DNA of 64,000 bases, taken from Chryseobacterium sp. CH21. Its GTDB lineage: Bacteria > Bacteroidota > Bacteroidia > Flavobacteriales > Weeksellaceae. The stretch's first letter is position 1; every line of letters starts with the position of its first letter. The notes under the pieces are model-generated. The model worked only from the letters and a program-made list of their open reading frames with translations, did no database searches and had not been told where the DNA came from. The stretch lies in the NCBI RefSeq assembly GCF_004119445.1, contig NZ_QICI01000050.1, positions 124,001-188,000 on the forward strand. The letters are read 5' to 3'. Position numbers and translations under genes: made by a program. Shown here one piece after another: positions 8,431 through 17,748 of this stretch.

Positions 8431-8773
8431 ATGAAAAATAACGAGGGTAGACCACTCAACGAAAATAAAATTACCACTATCGACACGTCTGGAAGTAACT
8501 GAAAAGCTACTATTTTAAGCAAGATTTGAAATATATTCCTTTTAAAATTCTATATGGTTAAATGGTACTTTATTTAGTTTTTTCAAAATAATAAAATTCC
8601 ACAATTTTTAGCTATATGGATAATCTATGAAAAAGAGCCTGATTTACGGAATTGTAATAGTCAGGCTCTTAAAATATCTATATGAATATTCTTGTTATTC
8701 TATTTTTGAATAAATTAAGAATTTATCAATAAGATAGGATTTTATTTTTTCCACGCAGAATGTAAACTATCAG
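8431..8773. other. Intergenic gap before integrase
   Basis: The gap holds one strong hairpin (8633-8670) and nothing else I can support. An ATG directly after the stop at 8430 opens a frame of only 23 codons without recognisable features; I do not call it a gene. Confidence 0.5.
8633..8670. terminator. Bidirectional intrinsic terminator
   Basis: AAGAGCCTGA at 8633-8642 pairs perfectly with TCAGGCTCTT at 8661-8670 and A/T runs flank both sides. It lies between the converging membrane protein gene and integrase gene. Confidence 0.75.
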
Positions 8774-9949
8774 CTACCATTCACGGGAAAACTGAACATA
8801 TTTTTTGAAAGACTTGTAATCTTTATGACCTGTAATTTCTCGGATAAACTCTTCATTCATTCCATTAATCAATGAGTTAGTAATGAAAAACACCCTTCCA
8901 TAATGCATTGTTAAATAATCGTGAGCATTTTTTTCTACTGTAATCTCATTTTTACCTGAATACTTTACAAACCTTATCTTATCATCAAAACCAATCGTTT
9001 CAAAAAGTTTTTTAATTTCTCTATTGCAAAATTGGTTAGTGGGTACTTTTAACCTACCATAGCGTTCCGTGTGAGCTTTAATTATTTCTTTTGGTACATC
9101 TAATAAAGGTATATCAACCATTTCTTTAGCTTTTTTGATATGTAAACGTAAAAAGTCTTCTGTAACGTCCTCTGGTCTCATATTTTGTATGTCAACAAAT
9201 CTCAAACCTGTATATGAGCTAAAAATGAAAATATCCCTCACGATATTACTGTAATCATCTTCAAAATCAGTTATTCTCAATCTTTCTACAATTTCAGGAG
9301 TAAGTTTTATTTTTTCAGAATCATCTTTGAAAACTAAGAATTTTTTAAATTCCATATTATTATGAAATCGTCTTTCTCCTGCCCAATTCATGAACGTTTT
9401 AAATATTGTTACATATTTTCCAATAGTAGAGTTGTAGTAATTCTTTTCAATGAAATATGCCAATAACTCATCATAGAAATTAAGCGTAATGTTTTGAAAT
9501 GACATATCAAATTTCATTTCAGCTGAAAACGTTTGAAGATGGTTTTTACACGTTTTATAGGTCTTAATGGTATTTTCTGATACGTGTTGTTTTCTAACAT
9601 CAATAAACTCATCAAAAACGCTTAATATGCCTTTTTTCCTAGCAGTTGCTGTGTTGACGGGTGTAATCTTGTGTTCAAACTCTTTTTCCAAAATTTCTTT
9701 AGATAAAGGTTGATCCTTTAATAAATACTCCCTTTCAATCTCTTTTAAGATTTTGACAGTGTTTTCGATTTTCAGATTTTTAGTGGCTGATTCGGGAGCA
9801 AGTTGTCTCACTTTTGTCCCCGCCCATTGTGAGGGTTTTACTTTTACCCCTGTGGAGCGTTTCAGTCTCTGACCTTTTACGGTTGCTGAAACATATACCA
9901 TTGTTTCGGTTGCCTTTTTAGGCTCTTTTAAGAAAAATGCAATGTTCAT
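8774..9949 (-). CDS. Tyrosine recombinase (integrase) of the island
   Basis: About 391 residues from the ATG at 9949 (MNIAFFLKEPKK, the usual kind of start for this family; an upstream in-frame ATG at 9985 adds 12 residues). Order: arm-binding domain (about 1-90), SAM-like core-binding domain (about 105-200), catalytic domain (about 215-391). Catalytic residues in this numbering: R250 in TGLRF, H349 and R352 in HYGR, H375 in GHKDY, and the nucleophile Y384 in KKYVQF. The enzyme inserts and removes the island by cutting and rejoining at short shared sequences. It ends at 8774 and its start lies 195 bases from the 3' end of tRNA-Phe, the usual place for an island integrase, so the tRNA end is the likely attachment site. 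Confidence 0.93.
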   Translation of the reverse strand: MNIAFFLKEPKKATETMVYVSATVKGQRLKRSTGVKVKPSQWAGTKVRQLAPESATKNLKIENTVKILKEIEREYLLKDQPLSKEILEKEFEHKITPVNTATARKKGILSVFDEFIDVRKQHVSENTIKTYKTCKNHLQTFSAEMKFDMSFQNITLNFYDELLAYFIEKNYYNSTIGKYVTIFKTFMNWAGERRFHNNMEFKKFLVFKDDSEKIKLTPEIVERLRITDFEDDYSNIVRDIFIFSSYTGLRFVDIQNMRPEDVTEDFLRLHIKKAKEMVDIPLLDVPKEIIKAHTERYGRLKVPTNQFCNREIKKLFETIGFDDKIRFVKYSGKNEITVEKNAHDYLTMHYGRVFFITNSLINGMNEEFIREITGHKDYKSFKKYVQFSREW

Positions 9950-10074
9950 TCTATTTTTTTGTTTCAAAATTAGTCTGTGATACAACTGAAAATCTTTTTA
10001 AATTGTCCTCAGGGACAGTATAGGGACAAAAAAGGACTAAATTTGATGAAACGCTATTAAACATCATTAAAACA

Positions 10075-10109
10075 AAAATCCCTTCTAAACATTGTTTAAA
10101 AGGGATTTT
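10075..10109 (-). terminator. Hairpin downstream of tRNA-Phe
   Basis: AAAATCCCTT at 10075-10084 pairs with AAGGGATTTT at 10100-10109 and lies 36 bases beyond the tRNA 3' end. It can terminate the tRNA transcript. If the tRNA end is the attachment site, this terminator came with the island. Confidence 0.6.
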
Positions 10110-10144
10110 CTTGATTGAGTAAGTTAAGTTGTGTTTAACTTCTG

Positions 10145-10217
10145 TGGTTTCTCCAGGAATCGAACCAGGGACACATGGATTTTCAATCCATTGCTCTACC
10201 AACTGAGCTAAGAAACC
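10145..10217 (-). tRNA. tRNA-Phe (GAA)
   Basis: 73 bases fold into a standard cloverleaf: a 7-bp acceptor stem GGTTTCT/AGAAACC, D arm GCTC...GAGC with loop AGTTGGTA, anticodon loop TTGAAAA with anticodon GAA, a five-base variable loop, and T arm CCTGG TTCGATT CCTGG. The discriminator base is A and CCA is not encoded. It is the probable integration site of the island to its left. Confidence 0.95.
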
Positions 10218-10326
10218 ATTATATTTTTGTTTGACTTACTTCGTTGTTTTAAAGTGATGCAAAAGTAGTAAGTTTTAGTATACAAAGCAAGTGTTCATCG
10301 TACTTTTTTTGAATAAAATTAAAAAC

Positions 10327-12168
10327 CTACTGATTATCAGCCGGATTATTTTCCTGTTCTTTTCTGATCTGTTCACTCATCTCTTCCAATACAGGTTTGA
10401 TCGTATTTTCCGGAAGATCACTGATTCGGATATACATCAATCCGTCAATCGCATCATTGAAGTTGGGATCCACATTGAAAGCGATTACTTTAGCATTTTG
10501 CTTGATGTATTTTTTGATCAGAACAGGAAGTCTCAATTCAGGTTCAAGGTCATCAATGATTTTGTCAAGCTTGTTAAGGTCAGATTCCATTTCCTCAAAG
10601 AAAATGTTCTTATCCCTGTCACGAAGCTTTACCTTATATTCATTTCTTGGAGTGATATATTGAGCTACTGCGGAATCAAAATAATTGGAACGCATAAATT
10701 CGATCATTAGTGATTTTGAGAATTCCGAGAATTTGTTGGAAATACTCACACCACCCATAAGGAACTTATGATCAGGATTTCTTAGGCATACATGTACAAT
10801 TCCTCTCCATAAAAGGAAAAGTGGAAGCGGTTTCTGCTGATATTCCTGACAGATGTAGGCGCGGCCCATTTCTATCACCTTTTTGAAGAAAGGATGGATG
10901 TCCTGCTCAAACTCAAATAAAGAGCTTGTATAGAAACCTTTGATACCATATTTTTTCATTACCTCTCTACCCAATGCCATTCTGTAAGCACCAGCCAGCT
11001 TTTTCTCACCGTTATCCCAAAGGAACAGGTGGTGGTAATGTTTGTCATATTCATCAAGGTCAAACGGAAGATTACTTCCTTCACCTACCGCACGGAAAGT
11101 AAGCTCTCTCTGGCGCCCGATCTCCCTCATAATAGAAGGAATTTCTTCATAAGTTGTGAAGTAGATTTCATAATTTCCGTTGCTGAACAACATTTTGTCA
11201 GTTCCTCTCAGCTTGTCGACATCTTTTATGATGTCTTCCACAGGAGTTTCGTCAATGATATTCTGAACAATATTTTCTTCCTTCAGCAAAGGAAACTTTA
11301 CCGATAAATTCTGAAGGTTGATGCTTTGAGCAAGGGATTTTCTCTTTTCATAGTAAGATTTCATCATATAGACCTTACGTTTAAGAAACTCTCCCAATTC
11401 CTCAATCGTTTCCATTTCATCCATTGCTTTTACAGTAATAGGACGCCCGATTCTGATTCTGATAGGTTTTTCTCTGTCATTCATCATTTCTGCGGGAAGC
11501 ATCAGAGTCTGTAAATTCGGATGAAGTTTAGCCACCTGATAAAAAAGTCGGCTGTTCTTTGCATGAAAATACATAGGAACTACCGGCACTTTAGCCATTC
11601 TGATAAGCTTAAGTGCCGTTTTTTCCCATTCCTTATCTAAAATTTCTCCGTAAGGATTGTTTTTGTTGGAAACTTCTCCTGCCGGGAAAATACCTACACA
11701 GCCTCCGTTTTGCAAATGCTTGAGTGTTTCACGCATTCCTGAAGAGCTGCTGTAAGCTTCTTTTCTGTTTTCAAAAGGATTTACAGCGATTACATACGGT
11801 TCCATAGGCTTTATTTTTTCCAAAAGGAAATTTCCCATTACCTTGAAATCCGGACGAACCTCTGATAAGACCTTGCACATCAGAATTCCGTCAATAGCAC
11901 CCAGTGGGTGGTTGGAAACCAGAATAAACGGTCCCGTTTTCGGAATCTTTGCCAGATCCTCTTCAAAAGCTACATAGCTTAGGTTTCTTTCTCTCACAAA
12001 TGAGTCGAAAAAGTCTTTGCCTTCCTTGTCTTTTAGTTTGTCGTATAGTCTGTTTACTTCATTTATTTTAGCAATGCTCATCACAGCAGATGCTACCGGG
12101 TTCTTGAGAAACCCAATTTTATTTAAGCCGGAAGCTTTGATCAGATCGTTTTTCGAAATTAAACTCAT
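10327..12168 (-). CDS. olsF: Bifunctional acyltransferase, OlsF-like (ornithine/amino-acid lipid synthesis)
   Basis: 613 residues, two enzymes in one chain. Residues about 60-280 form a PlsC-like O-acyltransferase with NHPLGAID (H87, D93) and a FPAGEVS substrate motif. Residues about 310-530 form a GNAT-type N-acyltransferase of the OlsB/hemolysin-like family (RELTFRAVGEG, then LFLWD and AGAYRMALG). OlsF proteins of Flavobacterium and Serratia make ornithine lipids by acylating ornithine and then the hydroxyl of the first acyl chain; related Bacteroidetes enzymes make glycine lipids. Which amino acid is used cannot be read from the sequence. It acts at the cytoplasmic membrane. A 30-base gap separates it from the upstream aspartokinase gene, so they may be co-transcribed. 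Confidence 0.8.
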   Translation of the reverse strand: MSLISKNDLIKASGLNKIGFLKNPVASAVMSIAKINEVNRLYDKLKDKEGKDFFDSFVRERNLSYVAFEEDLAKIPKTGPFILVSNHPLGAIDGILMCKVLSEVRPDFKVMGNFLLEKIKPMEPYVIAVNPFENRKEAYSSSSGMRETLKHLQNGGCVGIFPAGEVSNKNNPYGEILDKEWEKTALKLIRMAKVPVVPMYFHAKNSRLFYQVAKLHPNLQTLMLPAEMMNDREKPIRIRIGRPITVKAMDEMETIEELGEFLKRKVYMMKSYYEKRKSLAQSINLQNLSVKFPLLKEENIVQNIIDETPVEDIIKDVDKLRGTDKMLFSNGNYEIYFTTYEEIPSIMREIGRQRELTFRAVGEGSNLPFDLDEYDKHYHHLFLWDNGEKKLAGAYRMALGREVMKKYGIKGFYTSSLFEFEQDIHPFFKKVIEMGRAYICQEYQQKPLPLFLLWRGIVHVCLRNPDHKFLMGGVSISNKFSEFSKSLMIEFMRSNYFDSAVAQYITPRNEYKVKLRDRDKNIFFEEMESDLNKLDKIIDDLEPELRLPVLIKKYIKQNAKVIAFNVDPNFNDAIDGLMYIRISDLPENTIKPVLEEMSEQIRKEQENNPADNQ

Positions 12169-12198
12169 GTGTGTTTAGTCGCAATTAATATTATTGTG

Positions 12199-13428
12199 TT
12201 ACCATTTGAAGTGTATTCTTGGAAATTTGTTCCAATAATACATTTTTTCATGGTAAAATTTATCAATGTGATCCATCTTCGCATTTCTTACTGTGAATAA
12301 AGATACATTTTTAATTGCTTCGGTTTTAAAAATTTTTTGAAGCTCTTCGTTGAGCTCGTCAATATGATTAAACTTATCCTCAAGGCACAATGCCAGAGAG
12401 ATTGCAGAATTCTGCATCAGAGAAACTTTGATCTTATATTTGGATAAAAATCCGAAAATTAAGCTCATATGATCTTCTGCAATGAAAGAGAAGTCTCTTG
12501 TTGAGATTTTCAGAAGATCCTGGTTCTCTTTTAAAATATAAGATTCCTCCTGTTGGTTTTTGTCGGAAGCACCTACTTTTGTTCCTTCTTTGGTAGGATC
12601 TACGAAAGATTTTACATAAAAAGGAATGTTTTTTTGCTGTAGCGGCTGCAATGTCTTCGGGTGAATAACACTTGCTCCGTAATACGCCATTTCAATCGCT
12701 TCTTCATAAGAAATATTAGAAAGAAGAGCTACATCATTGAACTTTCTTGGATCTCCGGTCATTACTCCGGGTACATCTTTCCAGATCGTCATGGCGTCAG
12801 CATTTAAGCAGTAAGCAAAAATAGCAGCAGAGTAGTCAGAACCCTCTCTTCCTAACGTCACCGTAAAATTATTGTCGTCAGAACCAATGAATCCCTGGGT
12901 TACATAACAGATCTCAGGATTAAGATTGGAGATAAATTCTTCTGTTCTTGTCCAGTCTACCGTACCTTCTCTATATGAATTATCTGTTTTAACATAATCT
13001 CTGGCATCTAACCATTGATTGGTAAATTGGATTTCATTCAGATACTCACTTACGATTTTAGTAGAAATCATTTCCCCACAGCTTACTACCTGATCATACA
13101 CGAAGTTGTAGTTGGGAGATTTATTTCTTCTTAAAAAAGAATCGATGTCATCAAAAAAGAGATTGATTTCAGAGAAAACCGCATGATTTTCAGGGAAAAG
13201 GCCTTCCGCAATCTCAATGTGTTTTCGTTTTATCTTTTCAATCTCAGTTTGATAGTTATCCTTTTTGAAATAAAGTTCTACAACTTTTTCCAACTCGTTT
13301 GTCGTTTTGCCCATTGCTGAAATGACCAGCAAGCATTTGGCAAATCCCTGGCTTTTTAGAACCATAGACACGTTTTTTACACTTTCAGCATCTTTTACTG
13401 ATGCTCCACCAAACTTGAAAATTTTCAT
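12199..13428 (-). CDS. Aspartate kinase
   Basis: About 409 residues from the ATG at 13426-13428, where the family begins (MKIFKFGGASV with KFGG at the nucleotide site). The open frame runs 20 residues further up, but that part is unlike the family and ends close to the promoter. The kinase domain holds the FGGASV and GREGSDYSAA motifs and WKDVPGVMTGDPR. The C-terminal part has two short ACT-like regions (DLLKISTRDFSF, then KVSLMQNSAISL). The enzyme phosphorylates aspartate as the first step to lysine, threonine and methionine. The ACT-like part suggests feedback control, but the ligand cannot be read from the sequence. Confidence 0.9.
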   Translation of the reverse strand: MKIFKFGGASVKDAESVKNVSMVLKSQGFAKCLLVISAMGKTTNELEKVVELYFKKDNYQTEIEKIKRKHIEIAEGLFPENHAVFSEINLFFDDIDSFLRRNKSPNYNFVYDQVVSCGEMISTKIVSEYLNEIQFTNQWLDARDYVKTDNSYREGTVDWTRTEEFISNLNPEICYVTQGFIGSDDNNFTVTLGREGSDYSAAIFAYCLNADAMTIWKDVPGVMTGDPRKFNDVALLSNISYEEAIEMAYYGASVIHPKTLQPLQQKNIPFYVKSFVDPTKEGTKVGASDKNQQEESYILKENQDLLKISTRDFSFIAEDHMSLIFGFLSKYKIKVSLMQNSAISLALCLEDKFNHIDELNEELQKIFKTEAIKNVSLFTVRNAKMDHIDKFYHEKMYYWNKFPRIHFKW

Positions 13429-13485
13429 TAAATTGTTAAAAATAAAATTGTTAGATAAAAAATTACATGAGTTTTTTACGGACGT

Positions 13486-13493
13486 CAAAATTA
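13486..13493 (-). promoter_or_regulatory. -7 box for aspartokinase
   Basis: TAATTTTG on the minus strand matches the Bacteroidetes TAnnTTTG box and places a start of transcription near 13480, between the upstream in-frame ATG at 13488 and the chosen start at 13428. This supports the shorter protein. No clear -33 TTG is visible. Confidence 0.45.
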
Positions 13494-13752
13494 TAAATTT
13501 ACAACGAGATATGAAATAGCCTAGTGCAGAGATAGAATTAAGATTTCCTTAAAATCAACAAATAATGAAATAATCTTAATTTTTCTTGAGTCTTATGTAA
13601 CAAATTTGGAGACATAATTTTTAGTGAAGAGAAGATGTTATGTTGTTTTGTGTTTGTATGTTGTTGAAATACAGTTGGTAGTCTCTTTTTTAATTAAATT
13701 TTCTTAATGCGATAAATTTTCCGAAATTTGGGCAAAACGTAAAAAGAAAAAT

Positions 13753-14769
13753 ATGTCAAATCAACCATTACAGACTTTAGGAGAATTTCTTATAGATAAA
13801 CAGGACGATTTTCAGTATTCTACAGGTGAATTTTCTCGTCTTCTAAGTGCAATAAGATTGGCTTCGAAAGTGGTAAACAGAGAAGTAAATAAAGCCGGAA
13901 TTGTAGATATTACAGGTGCTGCCGGAAACCAAAACGTTCAGGGAGAAGAGCAGCAAAAACTGGATGTAATCGCTAACGAAATTTTTATTACGGCTTTGTC
14001 TCAAAGAGAGGTTGTTTGTGGTATTGCTTCTGAGGAAAATGATGATTTTATCGATATTAAATGCGGTGAAAATGGTCATTTAAGCAAATATGTAGTACTG
14101 ATTGATCCTTTGGACGGATCTTCCAATATTGACGTAAATGTTTCCGTAGGAACTATTTTCTCAATCTACAGAAGAGTTACTGAACCAGGAACTCCGGTAC
14201 AGCTGGAAGACTTTTTGCAGAAAGGGATTAATCAGATTGCAGCAGGATATGTTATTTATGGTTCATCTACCATGATTGTGTATACTACAGGAAATGGGGT
14301 AAATGGGTTTACATTAGATCCATCTTTAGGAACATATTATCTTTCTCACCCGAATATGACTTTCCCAAAAACAGGGAAAATCTATTCCATCAATGAAGGA
14401 AATTATATCAAATTCCCTCAGGGAGTTAAAAATTACCTTAAATATTGCCAGATGGAAGAAGGAGACCGTCCATATACTTCAAGATATATCGGTTCTCTGG
14501 TAGCAGATTTCCACAGAAACATGCTGAAAGGAGGAATTTATATTTATCCTTCTTACTCACAGGCTCCAAATGGTAAATTAAGACTTTTATACGAATGTAA
14601 TCCTATGGCATTCCTTGCAGAACAGGCAGGAGCAAAAGCAACCGATGGATTCAGAAGAATTCTTGAAATAGAACCTACAGAACTTCACCAGAGAATTCCA
14701 TTCTTCTGCGGAAGTATTGAAATGGTAGAAAAAGCTGAAGAATTTATGCGTATCGACAGCGTAAAATAA
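13753..14769 (+). CDS. fbp: Fructose-1,6-bisphosphatase class 1
   Basis: 338 residues, full length for the class 1 family. Key motifs: ASEEND and [13 protein letters not shown] (metal-binding Asp and the phosphate loop), [16 protein letters not shown] and the conserved C-terminal [10 protein letters not shown]. It removes the 1-phosphate of fructose-1,6-bisphosphate in gluconeogenesis in the cytoplasm, using divalent metal ions. The menC gene starts directly at the next base after its stop, so the two form one transcript, though they share no pathway. Confidence 0.96.
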   Translation: MSNQPLQTLGEFLIDKQDDFQYSTGEFSRLLSAIRLASKVVNREVNKAGIVDITGAAGNQNVQGEEQQKLDVIANEIFITALSQREVVCGIASEENDDFIDIKCGENGHLSKYVVLIDPLDGSSNIDVNVSVGTIFSIYRRVTEPGTPVQLEDFLQKGINQIAAGYVIYGSSTMIVYTTGNGVNGFTLDPSLGTYYLSHPNMTFPKTGKIYSINEGNYIKFPQGVKNYLKYCQMEEGDRPYTSRYIGSLVADFHRNMLKGGIYIYPSYSQAPNGKLRLLYECNPMAFLAEQAGAKATDGFRRILEIEPTELHQRIPFFCGSIEMVEKAEEFMRIDSVK

Positions 14770-15774
14770 ATGGAAGCAAATTATTTACAATATTTATTAC
14801 AATTCAAACGCCCGAGTGGAACATCTCGCGGCGTTTTGCTTGATAAGGAAACCTATATCCTCACTATTTCAGAAAATGGAAAAGAAGGAGTAGGGGAATG
14901 TGCTATTTTCAGAGGACTCAGTTTTGATGACAGACCTGATTATGAAAATAAATTAAAATGGCTGTGCGAAAATATCAATCAGGATGCTGCTTTTTTGAAA
15001 GAAGAACTGAAAGAATTTCCGTCCATCTGGTTTGGATATGAACAGGCTGTTCAGAATCTGAAATATGGAGATCGTCTTTATTTTCCAAGTGAATTTACCA
15101 AAGGAAAATCTGCTATTACGATTAACGGTCTGATATGGATGGGCGATGCAGGATATATGGAAGAACAGATTCAGGAGAAGCTGGAAAAAGGATTTCACTG
15201 CATTAAATTAAAAATCGGGGTCGATTGGGAATCCGAACATATTATTCTACAAAAATTAAGAGAAAAATTTTCCAAAGATCAGCTTGAGCTTCGTGTGGAT
15301 GCGAACGGGGGATTTAGCAAAGAAGAAGCGGTTATAGTTTTGCAGCAATTAGCAGATCTTAATATTCACTCTATTGAACAACCTATTAAAGCCGGAAACT
15401 GGAATGATATGGCCGAATTATGTGCCCAAACACCCACTCCGATTGCTTTGGATGAAGAACTTATCGGAATTATTGATCCTGAAAAAAAGGAACAGCTTTT
15501 AGAAACAATAAATCCTCAGTATATTATTCTGAAGCCTGCATTAATAGGAGGTTTTTCAGGTTTGGATGAATGGATTTCTCTGGCTGAAAATCAAAATATC
15601 GGTTGGTGGATTACGTCAGCACTGGAAAGCAATATCGGATTGAATGCCATTGCTCAGTATACATTTACCAAAAAAAATCCAATGCCTCAAGGTTTAGGCA
15701 CTGGAGCTTTATTTGTCAATAATTTTGAATCCGATTTAGAACTCAAGAATGAGTTGTTATGGTTCAAAAAATAA
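14770..15774 (+). CDS. menC: o-Succinylbenzoate synthase
   Basis: 334 residues of the enolase superfamily. The barrel carries the expected active-site set: the lysine pair in CIKLKIGVD, the metal ligands Asp in VDANGG, Glu in IEQP and Asp in LDEELIG, and the second-half Lys in ILKPALIGG. The short capping domain at the N-terminus is normal for MenC. It dehydrates SHCHC to o-succinylbenzoate in menaquinone synthesis. Another gene of the same pathway, menF, lies at 47.5 kb, so the pathway genes are not all in one place. Spacing to fbp is zero bases. Confidence 0.92.
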   Translation: MEANYLQYLLQFKRPSGTSRGVLLDKETYILTISENGKEGVGECAIFRGLSFDDRPDYENKLKWLCENINQDAAFLKEELKEFPSIWFGYEQAVQNLKYGDRLYFPSEFTKGKSAITINGLIWMGDAGYMEEQIQEKLEKGFHCIKLKIGVDWESEHIILQKLREKFSKDQLELRVDANGGFSKEEAVIVLQQLADLNIHSIEQPIKAGNWNDMAELCAQTPTPIALDEELIGIIDPEKKEQLLETINPQYIILKPALIGGFSGLDEWISLAENQNIGWWITSALESNIGLNAIAQYTFTKKNPMPQGLGTGALFVNNFESDLELKNELLWFKK

Positions 15775-15788
15775 TGATTGAAAATTAA

Positions 15789-15956
15789 TTAGCATAATGG
15801 TGGAGGGGAATCCGGACATGTAGTCTGACCACAGTAGTCTGGTCCCCAAGATCTGCAGCACATGGCAACCGGATTCCAGCTATTACATCCAAGAGGTGGT
15901 CTTCCTCCTTTGATCGTCTTTAATTCTCCTCTGTTGATTTTTTTTAGATTTTTCAT
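15789..15956 (-). CDS. Small GG-leader, cysteine-rich peptide (bacteriocin/RiPP precursor-like)
   Basis: 55 residues, too short for the usual ORF cut-off. The N-terminus MKNLKKINRGELKTIKGG is a double-glycine leader of the type seen in bacteriocin-like precursors of Bacteroidetes, where a C39 peptidase/ABC exporter cuts after GG. The core of 37 residues has six cysteines (24, 33, 34, 42, 48, 55) and is rich in Pro and Gly, which suggests three disulfides or another ring system. No exporter, radical SAM or other modification gene is in the window, so any partners are encoded elsewhere. The start is the only ATG of the frame and there is no Shine-Dalgarno, as is normal here. Its role (antimicrobial, signal or other) is unknown. 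Confidence 0.75.
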   Translation of the reverse strand: MKNLKKINRGELKTIKGGRPPLGCNSWNPVAMCCRSWGPDYCGQTTCPDSPPPLC

Positions 15957-16465
15957 GTATTAATTTTATTTGATTGATAAGTAAATGTCGAAAACTTTTT
16001 TCAATTATACAACATGTGGTGAGTTATTTTGCATTATTTAACTTATTTATGAAAATTTTACATTATGTCAAATAATAATAAACAGGTCGGAGAAAAGCCT
16101 ATTGGAATCAGTATATTAATTGAGTAATGGCATAAGAATTATTTCAAGGATGTAAGCATGAAAAACATTCCTGCATCTGATCTGTAGGAATAATATTCAT
16201 AAATCGGCTTTGTCTAAAGGATAAAGTAGTTGTTGGGTCGGATAGTTTTTTTTGTTTTTAAAGGTTTTTATTCAGTTAAATCACATCTTTTACGAAGATC
16301 GCTTTCTTTATATAGTTTAAGATATAAGAAAACCTTTTTTTAATCTGTTCCATAATAAAAAATTGTAATTCCCTATAGTTTGAATTGGCAATCTTTATGC
16401 CATTCTATATCAGCGAATTAATTTTAACGTATAGTTCATTTTTTAAGGATTATTTTAATTATTTG
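15957..16465. other. Intergenic region upstream of the small peptide
   Basis: AT-rich and mostly featureless. At 16065-16127 a 20-codon frame is followed in frame by another stretch without obvious frame-breaking bias, which could be the trace of a decayed gene; support is weak. The leader and promoter of the GG-leader peptide must lie just above 15957. I see no RNA gene or repeat. Confidence 0.4.
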
Positions 16466-17596
16466 TTAAGAAATAATTGTGAAAATATTTTCATTATCTT
16501 TTGATCTGTTGGTAATGAGATTTCGGTCTATCCCATTTAAATTCTGAAAGATGTCATTCTGTACCTGTGAGCTGGAAAGATATCCCCAATGATTTCCTAC
16601 TTCATATTTAAGGCTGTTAAGCAGATCATCTTTTACAAATGTACAGTCGATAATAGACACAATATCTTTGAATTGATCAATATCACTTGGCCCGTTTTTA
16701 CCAAGTCTTGGGGTGAGGATGTTTTTCGTAAACTGAGAAGCTCCCAGAATGAGATCTTGTCTGTTCAGATAAATGGAAATTCGGTTAGCTAATAATGGCA
16801 GTTTATTATATGAATCTTCAGAATCTTCAAATACTTTATAGCTTACATCCGCATTCAACAACAAAACCTGGTCGATAACACGCAGTATATTCTCTCTTTT
16901 AAGACTGTAAAGCATGCTTTGAAGCACTCTGTTTCCCAAAGAATGAGCCATGATATGAATTCTCTGGTTACACGGTTTAAGATCACGGTTAGAAAAAATA
17001 TCTTTTAAAAACTGGGTATAGAAATAAAACATTCTCATAAGAGATGCCCCGGAATTAATACTGGAAGCCTTATCATCAAAATAACTTAAAGGAATCATAC
17101 TTCCTGAGGCTGGCCAGCTTACGAATAATATATGTTCTACAGGGGATGCTGGATTATCAATAAATATTTTCTTAAGATCAAGAATAGCCTTTAGTTCATC
17201 ATCAAAATCATACAAATAACCGTGGATGAATATCAGAACATCACTTCTGTCCTTCGTGGAAGACATATTTTTGTACAGTTCGTAGAACATCCTTTGGGTT
17301 CCGCCAAGATTATTGGCCGTAAGTGAGGAATTTTTAATCCCTTTTTCACTCAACAAAACTTCTAAAACTTCTTCATAGCCCTGTTTCTCCGGTTCAGAGA
17401 ACAGCTTATAATTTAAGATATTCCTGTTGGTATAGTCTTTCTTTTTTTTGGCTTGTGGAGTAGGTTCCTGATAATTGTCAAAATCACATTTGGCAATTCT
17501 GAAATTAGGAATTGAATATTCGTCATTGGAAAAAGAGTCTACTTTTTCACCTTTATGACGAATGATTTTCCGGTTGCTTAAGATATAAACGCCCAT
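16466..17596 (-). CDS. Alpha/beta hydrolase, DUF900 type
   Basis: 376 residues without signal peptide. The fold is marked by the oxyanion strand VLIFIHGYLYD (about 120-130), the nucleophile elbow IMAHSLGNRVL (Ser at about 222), and later a candidate acid in LLLNADVSY and His in GNHWGYL. This arrangement fits DUF900-type serine hydrolases; substrates of this group are generally not known. It stands alone between the small peptide and glnS. The N-terminal 100 residues before the hydrolase core are not recognisable. Confidence 0.75.
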   Translation of the reverse strand: MGVYILSNRKIIRHKGEKVDSFSNDEYSIPNFRIAKCDFDNYQEPTPQAKKKKDYTNRNILNYKLFSEPEKQGYEEVLEVLLSEKGIKNSSLTANNLGGTQRMFYELYKNMSSTKDRSDVLIFIHGYLYDFDDELKAILDLKKIFIDNPASPVEHILFVSWPASGSMIPLSYFDDKASSINSGASLMRMFYFYTQFLKDIFSNRDLKPCNQRIHIMAHSLGNRVLQSMLYSLKRENILRVIDQVLLLNADVSYKVFEDSEDSYNKLPLLANRISIYLNRQDLILGASQFTKNILTPRLGKNGPSDIDQFKDIVSIIDCTFVKDDLLNSLKYEVGNHWGYLSSSQVQNDIFQNLNGIDRNLITNRSKDNENIFTIIS

Positions 17597-17704
17597 GATG
17601 GTAAAAGGTTACAATGGTTTTAGCTTTCCTAAATTAGTGAAAATTCCTGAAATACAATGGATAAGGCTTTTAAATTATCACTTTTAGAAACGCTTATTTT
17701 TCCG

Positions 17705-17712
17705 TAACTTTG
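17705..17712 (+). promoter_or_regulatory. -7 box that decides the glnS start
   Basis: TAACTTTG fits TAnnTTTG; a TTTT lies 19 bases upstream as a weak -33. Transcription would start near 17718, so the in-frame GTG at 17712 cannot be the start codon and the ATG at 17749 is the plausible one. Confidence 0.55.
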
Positions 17713-17748
17713 TGAAACTTTTTTTGCTAAAAAATAAAAGCTACTTTA

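Noticed and set aside
8431..8502. 23-codon frame directly after the membrane protein gene
   Set aside because: No ribosome-binding or family features; too short to support.
9951..10202. Open frame of 83 codons on the minus strand
   Set aside because: It reads through tRNA-Phe and the intergenic terminator; the start (MVEQWIENPCVPGSIPGE) is the typical translation of a tRNA gene.
13429..13488. Longer aspartokinase start
   Set aside because: The extra 20 residues lie on or close to the promoter box and do not fit the family start MKIFKFGG.
17712..17748. GTG start for glnS, 37 bases upstream of the ATG
   Set aside because: The GTG lies on the -7 box and the extra residues do not fit the family; the ATG at 17749 does, apart from one missing A.
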